A DNA stretch of 64,000 nt from Thiotrichales bacterium (GCA_016745035.1 JADGDE010000006.1:174851-238850); one strand, 5' to 3'; counted from the stretch's first letter, positions 16,721 through 27,913 are shown. Program-made: numbers and translations. The notes: a model not told the origin generated them from the letters alone.

Positions 16721-18196
16721 TTAAGGTTGCATCAAGGCGCTAAAATCAGCGACGGCAGTCGAAACCAGTTCTAATAACGGCGCGGGATACACCCCTAAAA
16801 ACAGCACCAAGCCCATCAGCACCGCAGCGGCTAAAAACTCGACACGATTCAAATCGGCAAACGGCTTTGCGCCGGTTTTCTTCGGCCCTGTGAGCATATA
16901 ACGCATGGCGCGCAGATGATAAATACTGTTGACCATGATACCGAGCGCGATCACAGCCACCCACACCGACCAAGTTTGCCAACTGGCTAACAACACATGT
17001 AATTCAGCGACAAAGTTTACTGTACCGGGCATTCCTAAACCCGCCATCAAAGCCAAGCCTAAAAACAGGGCAAAACGCGGGGCGCTGTGAATCAAGCCGC
17101 CATAATCATATAAATAACGGTTGCCTGTGCGGGCGTATAACAGCCCAACGAGCATAAATAAAGCCGCTGCGACCAAACCGTGGGCAAACATTTGTACTAA
17201 CGCGCCGTTCATACTGATGCTATTTAAACCGGCAATCCCTAACAGCACCATGCCCATATGGCTGATAGAAGAGTAAGCAATCATTTTTTTCAATTCGGTT
17301 TGTCGCCACGCTAGGATGCTGCCATAGATAAGCCCGATCAGTGCCAGCGCAAACAAGAGGCTTTGCAAAGCAAGCGCCGCTAAAGGCAGCATTTCAGCAG
17401 CACGAATCAGCCCATATGCACCCATTTTTAACAAAATCCCCGAGAGCAAAATACTCACCGGCGCAGGCGCTTCAACGTGTGCCAATGGCAGCCACCCGTG
17501 TAAAGGGAAAATCGGCATCTTGACCCCGAAGCCAATCAGTAGCCCTAAGAAAATCAAAATCTGTTTGTCCTCGCCCAAGGTTTGCAAACCTTGACGAATA
17601 TCGTTAAAGGCAAAAGAATGCAAGCCAGCGCTATCAAAGGCGACCAATAAGCCAATCAGCATAAACACCGAGCCGCCCATGGTATATAACACAAAGTTCA
17701 TCGCCGCCAGTTGCCGACGTGCGCCGCCCCAGCGTTCGATTAAGAAAAACAGCGGGATTAAAGTCGCTTCCCAAAAAATATAAAATAATGACCAATCTTG
17801 GGCGCTAAAGACCCCTAGCATCGCCGCTTCTAGCAATAAGATAAATAAATAATAGCTTTTGACCTGCTTTTTGATTTGAGTCGAGGCTAAAATCGTCACC
17901 CAGACTAACAGCGCGGCTAAAATCAACATGGGGAAGGCAATGCCGTCGATGCCAAAGCGTAAAGATGAGCCTTGGGCTGAATTCCAGACATGGTTTTCGA
18001 CAAACTGTAAACCGGAGACACTGGTATCAAATTCGAGGAAAAACAGACAGGCATAAGCCAGCACCAAGGTACTGGCACTGATAGCAAAGCGGCGAATTAA
18101 AGCCGAGTTTTGCGCAGGCAAAAAGCTGATCACAACAGCACTGAGAAAAGGCAATAGCAATAGCACGCCTAAAGACAAATAATTGGTTAAAACCAT
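16721..18196 (-). CDS. NuoM-like antiporter subunit, first gene of the Dab-type operon
   Basis: 491 residues with about 14 membrane helices and canonical NuoM residues: Glu143 in FWEATLIPLFF, Lys226 in GFGVKMPIFPLHGWLP and Lys257 in LLKMGAYG. It ends 10 bp before the dabA start and so leads a five-gene operon together with dabA, dabB and two further antiporter-like genes. Its high similarity to true NuoM would make it easy to mis-annotate as complex I. The neighbourhood argues for carbon uptake. Confidence 0.87.
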   Translation of the reverse strand: MVLTNYLSLGVLLLLPFLSAVVISFLPAQNSALIRRFAISASTLVLAYACLFFLEFDTSVSGLQFVENHVWNSAQGSSLRFGIDGIAFPMLILAALLVWVTILASTQIKKQVKSYYLFILLLEAAMLGVFSAQDWSLFYIFWEATLIPLFFLIERWGGARRQLAAMNFVLYTMGGSVFMLIGLLVAFDSAGLHSFAFNDIRQGLQTLGEDKQILIFLGLLIGFGVKMPIFPLHGWLPLAHVEAPAPVSILLSGILLKMGAYGLIRAAEMLPLAALALQSLLFALALIGLIYGSILAWRQTELKKMIAYSSISHMGMVLLGIAGLNSISMNGALVQMFAHGLVAAALFMLVGLLYARTGNRYLYDYGGLIHSAPRFALFLGLALMAGLGMPGTVNFVAELHVLLASWQTWSVWVAVIALGIMVNSIYHLRAMRYMLTGPKKTGAKPFADLNRVEFLAAAVLMGLVLFLGVYPAPLLELVSTAVADFSALMQP

Positions 18197-18516
18197 CCTA
18201 GCTTAAACCTGCAATGTATCGTACTTCTAAGCGGCAGAACGCGCTAAAGTACCCTGATGATATGAGGGGGAACGCCACCGGGACGGTGGTCAATAAAAGC
18301 GCCGGATTATCGCATGAACAGGGTCTTTTTTCAAGGCGTTTATCAAGCGCAGGCTTAGAGTCTATGCGAAATATGAATAATCTGCTGCAAATTCGCTATT
18401 TTGGTCTAATTCCGCGCTTTTATTCGTTAAATAACGCGTTATCCGCCTCACAAAACCACGCAATTAGCCTCAAAATATCTGATTTTCGCGACGATTCCCA
18501 TACTCCGCATAGACTC
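18197..18516. other. Non-coding leader of the Dab-type operon
   Basis: About 320 bp between malQ and the first carbon-uptake gene, both on the minus strand. It should contain the operon promoter and possibly the malQ terminator. Visible features are a perfect 12-bp palindrome ATAACGCGTTAT (18431-18442), which could be an operator, and a GC hairpin CCACCG/CGGTGG (18275-18289) without a U tract. No gene seen. Confidence 0.4.
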
Positions 18517-19875
18517 TTAATTTCGCCGATTATCTATCAGTTGCTGTTTCAGTGTTGCCGCCAGTGTCTCTGGCACAGCATCCCAGCTAAATTGCCATTG
18601 CCAGTTATCTTCGCTAATACCAGGAATGTTCATCCGCGCATCCGAGCCTAAACCGAGTAAATCTTGCAAAGGCATGATGGCCAAATTTGCCTCGGATGCC
18701 AACGCTGTTTGCATCAATGCTTGTGGTAGATTATCGACCTCGCCAAGGCGGTTAAATACCTGTGTTCGCTCTTGCTCGCTAAGGGACTCAAACCAGCCTT
18801 GTGTGGTGTCGTTGTCATGCGTGCCCGTATAGACCACACAATCAGGCTGAATATTTTCTGGTTTATGCGGATTATCGGCAAAATGATCAAAGGCAAATTG
18901 TAAAACCGCCATGCCGGGCAAGTGATATTTTTTCCGCAATGCCACCACCTCTGGGGTAATCACGCCCAAATCTTCAGCCACCAAAGGTAAATGTCCCAGC
19001 TCTTTTTCCACACTCGCAAGCAAGGCATCCCCCGGCACAGTTTGCCAATAGCCATCAATGGCGGTCTCTGCACTGGCATCAATCATCCACGCCGCTTGTA
19101 GACCGCGAAAATGATCAATACGCACCAAATCAAACCATTGGAAATGGTTTTTAAGCCGATCGCGCCACCAGTGAAAATCACTGGCTTGCATCATGTCCCA
19201 GTGATAATGCGGGTTGCCCCAGCGTTGCCCGGTTTCGGAAAAATAATCTGGGGGCACGCCTGTGACTTGAGTCGGCTGTCCGTTATCATCGAGCAAAAAA
19301 CAGTTTTGATGCGCCCAAACATCGGCGCTATCGTGGGCAACAAAAATTGGCATATCACCAAATAAATAAATTCCTCGCGCTTGAGCATAATCGCGCAGCT
19401 GTTGCCATTGTTGATAAGCATGGTATTGTTCAGCAAATACCGTTTCGATGGCAACTTGCTGTTGACGCTTAAATTCAGCCAGCGCCGCAGGTTGGCGCTG
19501 TTTATATTCTTCGTCCCACTCAAACCAAGGCGCGTTATGGTGTTGTGCTCGCAGGCAACTAAACAGGGCATAGTCTTCGAGCCAATAACGTTGTTGTTCA
19601 AACCAGGCGCTAAAATTTGCATCCACATCAGCAAAAGTAGGGGCGTTGGTAAATAAAGCGGGATTGATAGCAAAGGCAGAAAAACATTGGTAAGGCGAGC
19701 GGTTGGCTTGTGGCACACCTAAAGGCAGCATTTGCCAAACCCTTAAGCCTGCGCTATGCATAAAATCCAGCCAATGATAGGCGCTTTGGTCAATTTTGCC
19801 CGAAGGCAGGGAACTGGGGTGCAGTAATACCCCAGCTAACCGTTGTTTTAACGGCGATATGTGGCTTGTGTTCAT
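18517..19875 (-). CDS. malQ: 4-alpha-glucanotransferase (amylomaltase)
   Basis: 452-residue GH77 enzyme that transfers maltooligosaccharide segments between glucan chains in glycogen or maltodextrin turnover. Opening motif AGVLLHPSSLPSG is typical. Catalytic positions are visible: nucleophile Asp in LVRIDHFRGL, acid/base Glu in VAEDLGVITPEV, and the transition-state Asp in YTGTHDNDTTQGW. Its ATG overlaps the GH57 stop by 4 bp, so it is last in the glk-glgC-GH57-malQ operon. Confidence 0.92.
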   Translation of the reverse strand: MNTSHISPLKQRLAGVLLHPSSLPSGKIDQSAYHWLDFMHSAGLRVWQMLPLGVPQANRSPYQCFSAFAINPALFTNAPTFADVDANFSAWFEQQRYWLEDYALFSCLRAQHHNAPWFEWDEEYKQRQPAALAEFKRQQQVAIETVFAEQYHAYQQWQQLRDYAQARGIYLFGDMPIFVAHDSADVWAHQNCFLLDDNGQPTQVTGVPPDYFSETGQRWGNPHYHWDMMQASDFHWWRDRLKNHFQWFDLVRIDHFRGLQAAWMIDASAETAIDGYWQTVPGDALLASVEKELGHLPLVAEDLGVITPEVVALRKKYHLPGMAVLQFAFDHFADNPHKPENIQPDCVVYTGTHDNDTTQGWFESLSEQERTQVFNRLGEVDNLPQALMQTALASEANLAIMPLQDLLGLGSDARMNIPGISEDNWQWQFSWDAVPETLAATLKQQLIDNRRN

Positions 19876-21599
19876 GTGTTTCTGCGCATGGTTCCGGCAT
19901 TTTCGCTATAAGCGGTGGGATGGTTTTGAGACAAGGGTTCGCTGAGTTTTGCAGGCACAGGCTGATTTAATAGTTGATATAAACTTTGCAGTTGTAGACG
20001 AAATAATTGGTCAAAATCGTTGACACTATCACTGGGATTATTGTCCCCAAACCACCAAAACCAATCCGATCCTTCACAAATGGCCAGTTGCTGTTCGGCT
20101 TGTTGCCGCACTTCGGGCGTTAATGTACCCGCAGCAATAACTTTGTCGTAGCATTGCTTGGCTTCTATTAAGTATTCCCAAGCCCGGTTTTTATCTGCTT
20201 GCCCTATCCATGTTGAAAAAGAACCATAGACCCAGCTTCCTGCACAGAATTTCTCCATGGTTTTAACCGGGAGCTTGGCTGCGGCATCGCTAAAGGTCAA
20301 GGTGTTAATCAAAGGATTAGCGACTAAGCCTTTATAGAGTTTATCTAAAAATGCTTGAGCATTATTAGGATAATATTCCCAAGCATTTTCACCATCTAAA
20401 ATCACGCTGACAACATGATCTCCGGCATCTTCACCGAGAAAACGATTAATATTGTCGAGGTTTTGGTTAAAGTCTTGTACGGCGGCATCGACATCCCATT
20501 TAGCATATTCAAAACCGATGCGATCTGAGAGACCATCATCGCGAAAAAATACCCGGCTTTGGTAGTCTTGATATTGAAACGGCATAAATAATAAGCGTTT
20601 ATTTTGTACCAAGGTTTCATCACAACCGGAGAGTGTGCAGCTATTGCGCCATACCCCTTCACCTGAGGCTGTCCATTGAATATCAAATTCATCTAGCATT
20701 TGAATCGCATCAGGACTGACACCGCCCTCCGAGAGCCAAATACCGCTGGGCTTACGGCCAAAGTAGTGTTGGAACAAATCAATTCCATGCTTCATATGCC
20801 AGCGGGTACGCGCCAACCCATCAGGATAGGCATCGACTTCAGGGCTAGGCGCATTGGGTAGCGCGCAGCGCATGTTTTCAAAATTGTTTAATAGCGGCAC
20901 AATCGGATGCCCATAGGGTGTCATCGCCAGTTCGATTTGCCCCTGATCTGCCAAGGCTTTGTAACGCGGAATAATCCCTTGTAAGGCATCGTGAATAATG
21001 GTTAATAATGTTCGGCGATCACTGTTGCTATAGTTATATTGTTTTTCTAATAAGATTTGCACCGCAGCTTGTGACTTCAGACTGGCCCCTAGCCATGAGA
21101 GGTGATACCACATCAACACATCAATGAAATATTGGTCGTTGAGGTATAGCAACGCAAAATGGCTTTCATCTTCGCTGAAACACTCACAGGTTTCCTTAAA
21201 CCAAGCCACCAGTGCATGAAAAGCTGGATAAGGGTCGATCATTTGTGGGGCGTGGCAACGTTGGCAATCACGGATGATTTTTTCCCGCGCCTTGATGTCG
21301 CTAGGAATCGGGCTTGCTCCGGCTAACACATTCAGTTGCGGATCAGACATGGGCGTACCCTGTTCTAAAAAGGCTTGGATTTGCTGGCTATAATCATCCA
21401 ATTGCTCGAGTAATACCGGGGCAAAATTAACCACCAAGCGCATTTGTGGGTTATTTTCCAAATGCGCTGCCATATCGGTATAGTCTTTAATGCCGTGCAA
21501 ATAAACCCAAGGCAAGCGGTATTCGCCTGCCAAACCTTCACGGTAATAAGGCTGGTGCATATGCCAGCATACCACCAAATTTAGAACTTCATGCGCCAA
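19872..21599 (-). CDS. Glycoside hydrolase family 57 protein (alpha-amylase/glucan-processing type)
   Basis: 575 residues, cytoplasmic. GH57 signatures: [11 protein letters not shown] at the N-terminus, a likely catalytic Glu in [11 protein letters not shown], and [10 protein letters not shown] in the fourth region. Members cleave or transfer alpha-1,4/1,6 glucans; the exact activity (amylase, amylopullulanase or branching) cannot be told from sequence by eye. It overlaps glgC by 19 bp upstream and malQ by 4 bp downstream, tying it to glycogen metabolism. Confidence 0.88.
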   Translation of the reverse strand: MAHEVLNLVVCWHMHQPYYREGLAGEYRLPWVYLHGIKDYTDMAAHLENNPQMRLVVNFAPVLLEQLDDYSQQIQAFLEQGTPMSDPQLNVLAGASPIPSDIKAREKIIRDCQRCHAPQMIDPYPAFHALVAWFKETCECFSEDESHFALLYLNDQYFIDVLMWYHLSWLGASLKSQAAVQILLEKQYNYSNSDRRTLLTIIHDALQGIIPRYKALADQGQIELAMTPYGHPIVPLLNNFENMRCALPNAPSPEVDAYPDGLARTRWHMKHGIDLFQHYFGRKPSGIWLSEGGVSPDAIQMLDEFDIQWTASGEGVWRNSCTLSGCDETLVQNKRLLFMPFQYQDYQSRVFFRDDGLSDRIGFEYAKWDVDAAVQDFNQNLDNINRFLGEDAGDHVVSVILDGENAWEYYPNNAQAFLDKLYKGLVANPLINTLTFSDAAAKLPVKTMEKFCAGSWVYGSFSTWIGQADKNRAWEYLIEAKQCYDKVIAAGTLTPEVRQQAEQQLAICEGSDWFWWFGDNNPSDSVNDFDQLFRLQLQSLYQLLNQPVPAKLSEPLSQNHPTAYSENAGTMRRNT

Positions 21600-22906
21600 C
21601 GCAAATCTCCACTCATATCATACAAATCCTGTCCTAACATATCCGGTGTCACCAACACCAAGCCTGAGTCCGTGACATGAAAACGCTTTTCGTCTTCTTC
21701 TCGATTCTCACCGATAACGGTCCCCTCAGGGATCATACAACCTTTATCAATAATGGCGTGATTAATACGGCAATGTCGACCGATAGAAACCTTGGGTAAA
21801 ATCACACTGTCTTTGATATGGCTATAGCTGTTGATTTTGGAGGCAAAAGACACCACAGAGCGTTTTACCCGCGCCCCAGACAAAATACAGCCAGCGGAAA
21901 TCAGCGAATCAATTGCCTCGCCGCGTCTGTCCTTATCATCAAAAATAAATTTTGCCGGTGGATATTGGGTTTGATAAGTCCAAATCGGCCATTCACGGCT
22001 ATATAAATCCAAAGGCGGGTCAATTTTACAAATGTCCATATTGGCACTCCAATACGAGTCCAAAGTACCAACATCACGCCAATAAGCTGGCTCTCCGCTT
22101 TCCTCATCGGTAAAAGCAAAGGCCATGGCATGAGAATCTTGAATTTTGTTTGGAATAATATCTTTACCAAAATCGTGCGAAGAACCGTGTAAGCCTGCAT
22201 CTTCTTTGAGGGTGTTTAATAAAAATTCGGTTGAAAAGACATAAATTCCCATCGATGCCAAGGCGGTATCAGGCTTGCCCGGCATCGCTTCTGGGTTTGA
22301 GGGTTTTTCGGTAAATTTGGCAATATTCATGTGCTCATCTACCGACATAACTCCAAACCCCTGAGCTTTATCGCGTGGCACTTCGATACAAGCCACGGTA
22401 AAATCTGCGCCAGATTGGGTATGTTGTACCAACATTTTAGCGTAATCCATGGTGTAAATATGATCGCCGCCTAAGACCATGACATAGCGCGGTGCGTGAC
22501 GCAGGACAATATCAATATTTTGATACAAGGCATCAGCAGTACCTTTGTACCATTCTTTTTCATCGGTGCGTTGTTGTGCGGGCATAATTTCGACAAATTC
22601 ACCGATTTCATCACGCATAAAGCCCCAGCCACGCTGTAAATGGCGAATGAGAGAATGGGCTTTGTATTGGGTTAGCACGCCAATTTTTCGTAAGCCAGAA
22701 TTAACACAATTGGAGAGAGCAAAATCAATAATTCGATATTTGCCACCAAAAGGCACCGCGGGTTTGGCGCGCCATTTGGTTAGATTATACAGCCGCGAAC
22801 CTTCGCCACCGGCAAGCACTAAAGCCAAGGTATCACGGGTTAATGCCGTGGTTAAATTCGGTTCCATATAGTACTTATGGGATTCTCGTTCCTGTCTTTT
22901 CGCCAT
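21581..22906 (-). CDS. glgC: Glucose-1-phosphate adenylyltransferase (ADP-glucose pyrophosphorylase)
   Basis: 441 residues from ATG 22906 (GGGGA lies 6 bases upstream; the ATG overlaps the glk stop). Makes ADP-glucose for glycogen synthesis. Motifs: [15 protein letters not shown] (nucleotide loop), [26 protein letters not shown] and [12 protein letters not shown], then a C-terminal left-handed beta-helix region with [10 protein letters not shown] and [14 protein letters not shown]. No glgA or glgB is in the window. Confidence 0.95.
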   Translation of the reverse strand: MAKRQERESHKYYMEPNLTTALTRDTLALVLAGGEGSRLYNLTKWRAKPAVPFGGKYRIIDFALSNCVNSGLRKIGVLTQYKAHSLIRHLQRGWGFMRDEIGEFVEIMPAQQRTDEKEWYKGTADALYQNIDIVLRHAPRYVMVLGGDHIYTMDYAKMLVQHTQSGADFTVACIEVPRDKAQGFGVMSVDEHMNIAKFTEKPSNPEAMPGKPDTALASMGIYVFSTEFLLNTLKEDAGLHGSSHDFGKDIIPNKIQDSHAMAFAFTDEESGEPAYWRDVGTLDSYWSANMDICKIDPPLDLYSREWPIWTYQTQYPPAKFIFDDKDRRGEAIDSLISAGCILSGARVKRSVVSFASKINSYSHIKDSVILPKVSIGRHCRINHAIIDKGCMIPEGTVIGENREEDEKRFHVTDSGLVLVTPDMLGQDLYDMSGDLRWRMKF

Positions 22907-23862
22907 CAAAGTTCCCCTGTTGTCGCCATACTTGCTTGAATCACACCTTGCAGCCCTAAACGCTGGTTGGTGACCAAATAAATTGCGCTTTGCTCAACTA
23001 AGCCTCGCATCCTGCCTTTGGCTAAGGCATTGTCCATAAAAATGCGAGATTGCATCCGTGTTTGTAATTTTGCCACGATACCACCTGCGATATAAATCCC
23101 CGCTTGCGGACGATATAACAGCGCCAAATTACCGATAAATGCGCCATAAATTTCGATAAATAAATCTAAAGCAGCTTCAGCCACCACATCACCTCGTGCG
23201 GCTAGCTGGCTTACTTGTTCAGCTTTGCTCAATGATGCTTGCCCAGCGCTTAAAAAATGATAGAGAGCAACCAAGCCCGCACCAGATAACAGCCGTTCAT
23301 AAGACACATGTCCATATTCTGCTTGTAGGTATTGTCTCAGCGCCCATTGCTGCTCGGTATTGGCCGCAAAATCAATATGCCCGCCTTCGGTAGCAAAATG
23401 TTGGCTGCCCGCGCTGTTATTGAGTAACCAAGCTTGCCCCAAACCTGTACCTGCCCCAGTCACCACGCAAACCCCCTCAGGCGTACAAGGCGCAGGGTTC
23501 AAACATAAATAATCACTGGGTTTTAATGTCACAATGCCAGCAGCAACGGCGCTAAAATCATTATAAAAATAGAGCTGTTGAGGCTGAAAGCTTTGCATTA
23601 AGGCATCATAATCAATCAGCCAATTTAAATTGGTCAGATAAAAGGGGGTGTTTTGAATCACACCGGGTAAGGCAAGGGCGATGCATTCAGGGGCAGGGGC
23701 ATTGGCTGCGTTTAAAAAGTGTTGGATTAAGTCGGATAAGTGGGAAAAATCCGTACTGGGATATTGCTGCTCAAATAAACAACGGGGGGCTGATTTAGCT
23801 TTTGTTTCCACTAAACACAGCCAGCTTTTAGTGCCGCCGATATCGGCCGCCAACATCTTCAT
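22906..23862 (-). CDS. glk: Glucokinase
   Basis: 318 residues if started at ATG 23862 ([12 protein letters not shown]); a longer frame reaches 23907 but adds 15 residues of non-family sequence. Phosphorylates glucose for entry into glycolysis or glycogen synthesis. Family motifs: [12 protein letters not shown] (phosphate-binding), [33 protein letters not shown] and [12 protein letters not shown]. First gene of the glycogen operon, with its promoter in the roughly 150 bp before hemH. Confidence 0.9.
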   Translation of the reverse strand: MKMLAADIGGTKSWLCLVETKAKSAPRCLFEQQYPSTDFSHLSDLIQHFLNAANAPAPECIALALPGVIQNTPFYLTNLNWLIDYDALMQSFQPQQLYFYNDFSAVAAGIVTLKPSDYLCLNPAPCTPEGVCVVTGAGTGLGQAWLLNNSAGSQHFATEGGHIDFAANTEQQWALRQYLQAEYGHVSYERLLSGAGLVALYHFLSAGQASLSKAEQVSQLAARGDVVAEAALDLFIEIYGAFIGNLALLYRPQAGIYIAGGIVAKLQTRMQSRIFMDNALAKGRMRGLVEQSAIYLVTNQRLGLQGVIQASMATTGEL

Positions 23863-24014
23863 AGGTGCGATTCCATGTGAAGCTGAGTTTGATAAAGGCA
23901 GCATCACTCAGGCACAGCCTCATCTCTGGCAATGGCGAGTCATCTTACTGACCCTCCATTGCAAAATTAGATGGTAGCATTAATGCCGTTTGAATACAGC
24001 TTATTAAGCAAGCA

Positions 24015-25022
24015 TTAAAGCTGTTGTTCTAAAATGTGTGTCATCATTTCAATATGATTACTATCGGCATTGAGTGCCGGAATGTAATGAAATTCCCCAC
24101 CGCCAGCATCTTCAAATACGCCCTTAAAGCTAATAGCAATCTCTTCCAAAGTCTCTAAACAATCGGCAGAAAAACCCGGGCACAAGACATCGACCCGTTT
24201 GGTTTTTGCCGCGCCGAGTTCTTCTAAGCGAATATCGGCATAAGGTTTGAGCCATTCTTCTTTGCCAAAACGCGATTGGAACACGGTTTCCCATGCTTCT
24301 TCGGGCAATTCTAAGGCTTCTGCAAGTAAGCGCGAGGTTTTTAGACAATGACAATAATAAGGGTCGCCCGCGATCATGGTGCGCTTGGGGATACCATGAA
24401 AAGAAAATAGGATTTTTTCACCTTTGCCGTGTGCTTGCCAGTAGGCGCTCACTTTTTCTGCCAGTGCTTTGATGTATAGGGGCTGGTCGTGATAATGGGT
24501 CAAAAAATTTAACTGAGGAATCCAGCGCCATGAACGCAGCGTATCAGAGACGGCATCAAAGGTAGAGGCTGTCGCTGCGGCTGAATATTGCGGGTACAGC
24601 GGTAGGACAATGATTTTATCGACATTGGCCGCTTTGAGTTGCTCAAGGGCACTTTCAATACTGGGATTACCATAACGCATCCCCAATGCTACCTCAGCGC
24701 GGTCTTCAAAATAGGCTTGTATGGCTTTAGCTTGGGCATTGGCAATTGCTAACAGAGGCGAGCCTGCGTCTGTCCATATTTTAGCGTAGGCTTTGGCGGA
24801 GCGTTTGGGGCGAATGCGTAAAATAACCCCATGTAATATAAACCACCAAATCCAGCGTGGTATTTCGACAATACGCGGGTCGCTTAAAAATTGGTTTAGA
24901 TAACGGCGTAAGGCAGCGGGTTTGGCTTCGTCTGGCGTGCCAAGATTAGTAATCAAGATGCCAGTTTTAAGCGCTTTATCATGTTGGTAAACGCTTGAGT
25001 CGATGGGTTCTATGGCTTTCAT
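24015..25022 (-). CDS. hemH: Ferrochelatase
   Basis: 335 residues. Inserts Fe2+ into protoporphyrin IX, the last step of haem synthesis. Motifs: GILITNLGTPDEAKP at the N-terminus, catalytic His in LFSFHGIPKRTM, the Glu pair in CPGFSADCLETLEEI. Begins 7 bp after the proC stop. Haem demand fits the c-type cytochromes SoxA and SoxX encoded nearby, though linkage is not functional proof. Confidence 0.95.
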   Translation of the reverse strand: MKAIEPIDSSVYQHDKALKTGILITNLGTPDEAKPAALRRYLNQFLSDPRIVEIPRWIWWFILHGVILRIRPKRSAKAYAKIWTDAGSPLLAIANAQAKAIQAYFEDRAEVALGMRYGNPSIESALEQLKAANVDKIIVLPLYPQYSAAATASTFDAVSDTLRSWRWIPQLNFLTHYHDQPLYIKALAEKVSAYWQAHGKGEKILFSFHGIPKRTMIAGDPYYCHCLKTSRLLAEALELPEEAWETVFQSRFGKEEWLKPYADIRLEELGAAKTKRVDVLCPGFSADCLETLEEIAISFKGVFEDAGGGEFHYIPALNADSNHIEMMTHILEQQL

Positions 25023-25029
25023 ATCGGTT

Positions 25030-25845
25030 TTATTCGGCAGCTAATAATTCAGCAAGTTCGGCAGAGCGAGCGCTAGCAGCTTGTAGGGCTTGGGCAAACA
25101 TGGTTTCTATGCCCTCGGCTTGTAATACATTGAGGGCTTGCTCCGTGGTTCCGCCTTTAGAAGTGACTTGTTGACGTAAGGTGGCGCTGCTCTCGCTGCT
25201 TGCCCGCGCCATTTTTGCCGCGCCATAGGCGGTTTCTAAGGTCAGTTGTTTGGCTTGCTCGGCTGAGAGACCCAAATCTATCGCGGCTTTTTCCATCACT
25301 TCCATGACTAAAAAGAAGTAAGCCGGGCCACTGCCAGACAGTGCGGTAAGGGCGTCCATTTGCGCTTCAGTCTCGACCCACGTGCTGATACCAACCGCGT
25401 TCATTAGTGTTTCGGCAAGTATTTTGTGTTCTGCACTAGCGGCTACTCCGGCATATAAACCCGCCGCCCCGCTTTGTACTAGCGCGGGTGTGTTGGGCAT
25501 CACTCGAATCAAAGGCACGGATTGCCCTAACCAATTTTGTAAATCAGCCGCACGAATGCCAGCGGCAATGCTGATGAACAAAGGCACATTGTCGCTCAGT
25601 TCGGTTGCTAACTCACGCGCCAGTGTCGGCAAGGTTTGTGGTTTAACCGCTAAAACCACCGCATCACAGGCTAAAAGATCAGCACGGTTGTGGCTCATTT
25701 TTACCCCATGCTGAGCCGCAGGCGGCGTATCGACAATATCCATCACCACGATATTATCTGGGCTAAGTCCATTTTTTAGCATCCCACCGATGAGACTGGC
25801 AGCCATATTACCGCCACCGATAAAGCCAATGCGCTTCTCTATCAT
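25030..25845 (-). CDS. proC: Pyrroline-5-carboxylate reductase
   Basis: 271 residues from ATG 25845 (MIEKRIGFIGGGNM); an upstream extension to 25929 would overlap the receptor gene and is rejected. Final step of proline synthesis. Motifs: Rossmann IGFIGGGNMAASLIGG, VMPNTPA, and the C-terminal signature ALSGSGPAYFFLVMEVM. It starts 11 bp downstream of the TonB-dependent receptor and runs into hemH. Confidence 0.95.
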   Translation of the reverse strand: MIEKRIGFIGGGNMAASLIGGMLKNGLSPDNIVVMDIVDTPPAAQHGVKMSHNRADLLACDAVVLAVKPQTLPTLARELATELSDNVPLFISIAAGIRAADLQNWLGQSVPLIRVMPNTPALVQSGAAGLYAGVAASAEHKILAETLMNAVGISTWVETEAQMDALTALSGSGPAYFFLVMEVMEKAAIDLGLSAEQAKQLTLETAYGAAKMARASSESSATLRQQVTSKGGTTEQALNVLQAEGIETMFAQALQAASARSAELAELLAAE

Positions 25846-25856
25846 CCTAATTCCTT

Positions 25857-27836
25857 TTAAAAATGCCAATGCAATTGTGCGTAGATATGTCGCTGTGTGG
25901 GGACATAGAGCTGACTGGTGATACTCCAACTGCTTTGATCATGTGAGCGTTTAAGTACATTCAGGGCGCTGAGGGACAACTCCAAGTCTGAACGTGCTTG
26001 CCAACTGAGGCGTAAGTCTAAATCTGTATGACTTGGGATAGGCACTTCTGCCACAGTTAAGTCGCCTTGATCAATATCGTGGGTATAACGTAACCACGCG
26101 CTCAATGCCCAGTTAGGTTTAAATTGCCAATAGCTACGCAAAGAAACTTGATGTTTAGGCTCGTATTGGCGGCTTTCAAAAGGATTTACATGGCGAATAT
26201 AGGTGTAAGCCCCTTGGAGTTTCCAGCGTCGATTAACTTGCCAAGTGCTACTGAGTTCTGCACCATAACTGTGTTGTTTGCCGACATTTTCATAGCCCAT
26301 ATTAACCACAAGACCGGTAGGCGTTACATCAACGCCATATTCGACGGTACTAATGCTATCGTCATAATCGTGGTAATACAAATTAGCATCCATGAATAAA
26401 TCATCGCGGAGCATTTCTCGCCAACCTAATTCATAAGCTAATAAACGCTCAGGTTTCAAAGCACTTCTTGGCATTTGAATATTTCCCATGATGGGAATAC
26501 CTGTGATGCGCACAGGGTAATAGGCAGACCATCTGCCGTATGTGGTTCCCCAATCGGGCATTCGCACAGCGCGTGAAATCCCAGCCCAGAGGCTGCGCTT
26601 TTTATTCGGTGTCCATAATAAACGCGCACTGGGTTGAGCCTGCCAACCGATGTTTTGCATATGCTCAAATTTGCTGCCCACGGTTAAATACCAACGGTTT
26701 TTAACCAAGGTAATTTCATCTTGGACAAAGACACTAAAGAGGTTTTCACTGTAATCGGTGTGTGTAAAGCTAAACTCTTCAGAGTTATCCGCTTGCTGTT
26801 GATAATGTCGCCAGTCAAGCCCCCAAACAATTTCATGGTTTTTATGCGGACGAAAACGGTGTTGTAAATCCAGATCTAAAGTACGGGTTCGGCTACGGAC
26901 ATAATTAGCATCTCGATCATAATAGTCAACATAGACTTGGGTTTGGAATTCGCTGTTATTACCTAAATCACGTTGCCAACGCCCAAGTAAGTTGCCGCCA
27001 TGAAAAGGCACATTTTGTGGTTTTGCGTCATAACTGGCAAAATTAACCTCGGTTGATCGCCCTTGATAATAATCGCCTTGCAGTGTCCATTTATCTTTGC
27101 TTGACCATTGCCCGTCCATACGAAAACCCACTTGGGTATTTTTATACGGATCGGGTAAATCGACATTCTCGCTTTGTTCACTGCGGGTTTGCGCATACAG
27201 GCGTAGATAGGTTTTTTTAGCAATTTTATCGGCATAACGAACACTGCTTAAATATTCGAGTTGATCGCCAAGCGCAATATTAATCAAGCCGCCTTTGGTA
27301 TCTTTGGCACTGCGGGTAATAATATTGACCACGCCATTAACAGCATTGGCTCCCCAGACTGTGCCTCCCGGGCCACGCACGACCTCAATACGTTCAATAT
27401 CATCAACGATAAGGTTAAGCTGTTCCCACCATACGCCAGAGAATTCCCGCACATAAACACTGCGCCCATCGACCATCACCAGCATTTTATTGGCGAGTAA
27501 CTGATGAAACCCCCTTGCCGAGACTTCCCATGCGTGGCTATTGGCTTGGCTGATATGCATCCCCGGTACCATTCTGAGTAAATCAGGAATCGTGCGCACA
27601 CCCGTTTGACGTATATCATCATAGCTGATGACAAAAACGGCGGCAGGAATATCGCTCAGTGTTTGTGGTTTTTTACCAACGGCATTGATTTTAACGTCTA
27701 ATAAATCGCTTAAAGACAGACGTAATAGGTTGTCGGTTGCTGAATTATCGACATCTTGTGCCTGTGCGCTAGCGAGGCAAAATGCCGATATAAAACCGTG
27801 GGCTAATAGGTAGTGCTTAAGAGTGCTGTTTCGCAT
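25857..27836 (-). CDS. TonB-dependent outer-membrane receptor
   Basis: 659 residues with an N-terminal signal peptide (about 1-26, ending AQAQD). The plug domain is at about 40-170 (SDIPAAVFVISYDDI, RTIPDLLRMVPGMHI, VRGPGGTVWGANAVNGVVNIIT), followed by a 22-strand-type barrel ending in aromatic Phe (LHWHF). Substrate is not evident: siderophore, haem, cobalamin or another ligand. No TonB/ExbB or ABC permease neighbour. Located upstream of proC-hemH, with which it may be co-transcribed. Confidence 0.88.
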   Translation of the reverse strand: MRNSTLKHYLLAHGFISAFCLASAQAQDVDNSATDNLLRLSLSDLLDVKINAVGKKPQTLSDIPAAVFVISYDDIRQTGVRTIPDLLRMVPGMHISQANSHAWEVSARGFHQLLANKMLVMVDGRSVYVREFSGVWWEQLNLIVDDIERIEVVRGPGGTVWGANAVNGVVNIITRSAKDTKGGLINIALGDQLEYLSSVRYADKIAKKTYLRLYAQTRSEQSENVDLPDPYKNTQVGFRMDGQWSSKDKWTLQGDYYQGRSTEVNFASYDAKPQNVPFHGGNLLGRWQRDLGNNSEFQTQVYVDYYDRDANYVRSRTRTLDLDLQHRFRPHKNHEIVWGLDWRHYQQQADNSEEFSFTHTDYSENLFSVFVQDEITLVKNRWYLTVGSKFEHMQNIGWQAQPSARLLWTPNKKRSLWAGISRAVRMPDWGTTYGRWSAYYPVRITGIPIMGNIQMPRSALKPERLLAYELGWREMLRDDLFMDANLYYHDYDDSISTVEYGVDVTPTGLVVNMGYENVGKQHSYGAELSSTWQVNRRWKLQGAYTYIRHVNPFESRQYEPKHQVSLRSYWQFKPNWALSAWLRYTHDIDQGDLTVAEVPIPSHTDLDLRLSWQARSDLELSLSALNVLKRSHDQSSWSITSQLYVPTQRHIYAQLHWHF

Positions 27837-27913
27837 TATTGCTTTTATTGTCCGTTGAGCTTTAGTGAAAAATGATAACCCATGTCGTGTGAAAGAAAAG
27901 TGTTGCCAAGTGA

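Noticed and set aside
8856..18196. Reading the NuoM/NuoL-like genes as respiratory complex I
   Set aside because: No NuoA-K or hydrophilic subunits are present, and dabA (DUF2309) with intact zinc residues sits in the middle of the operon.
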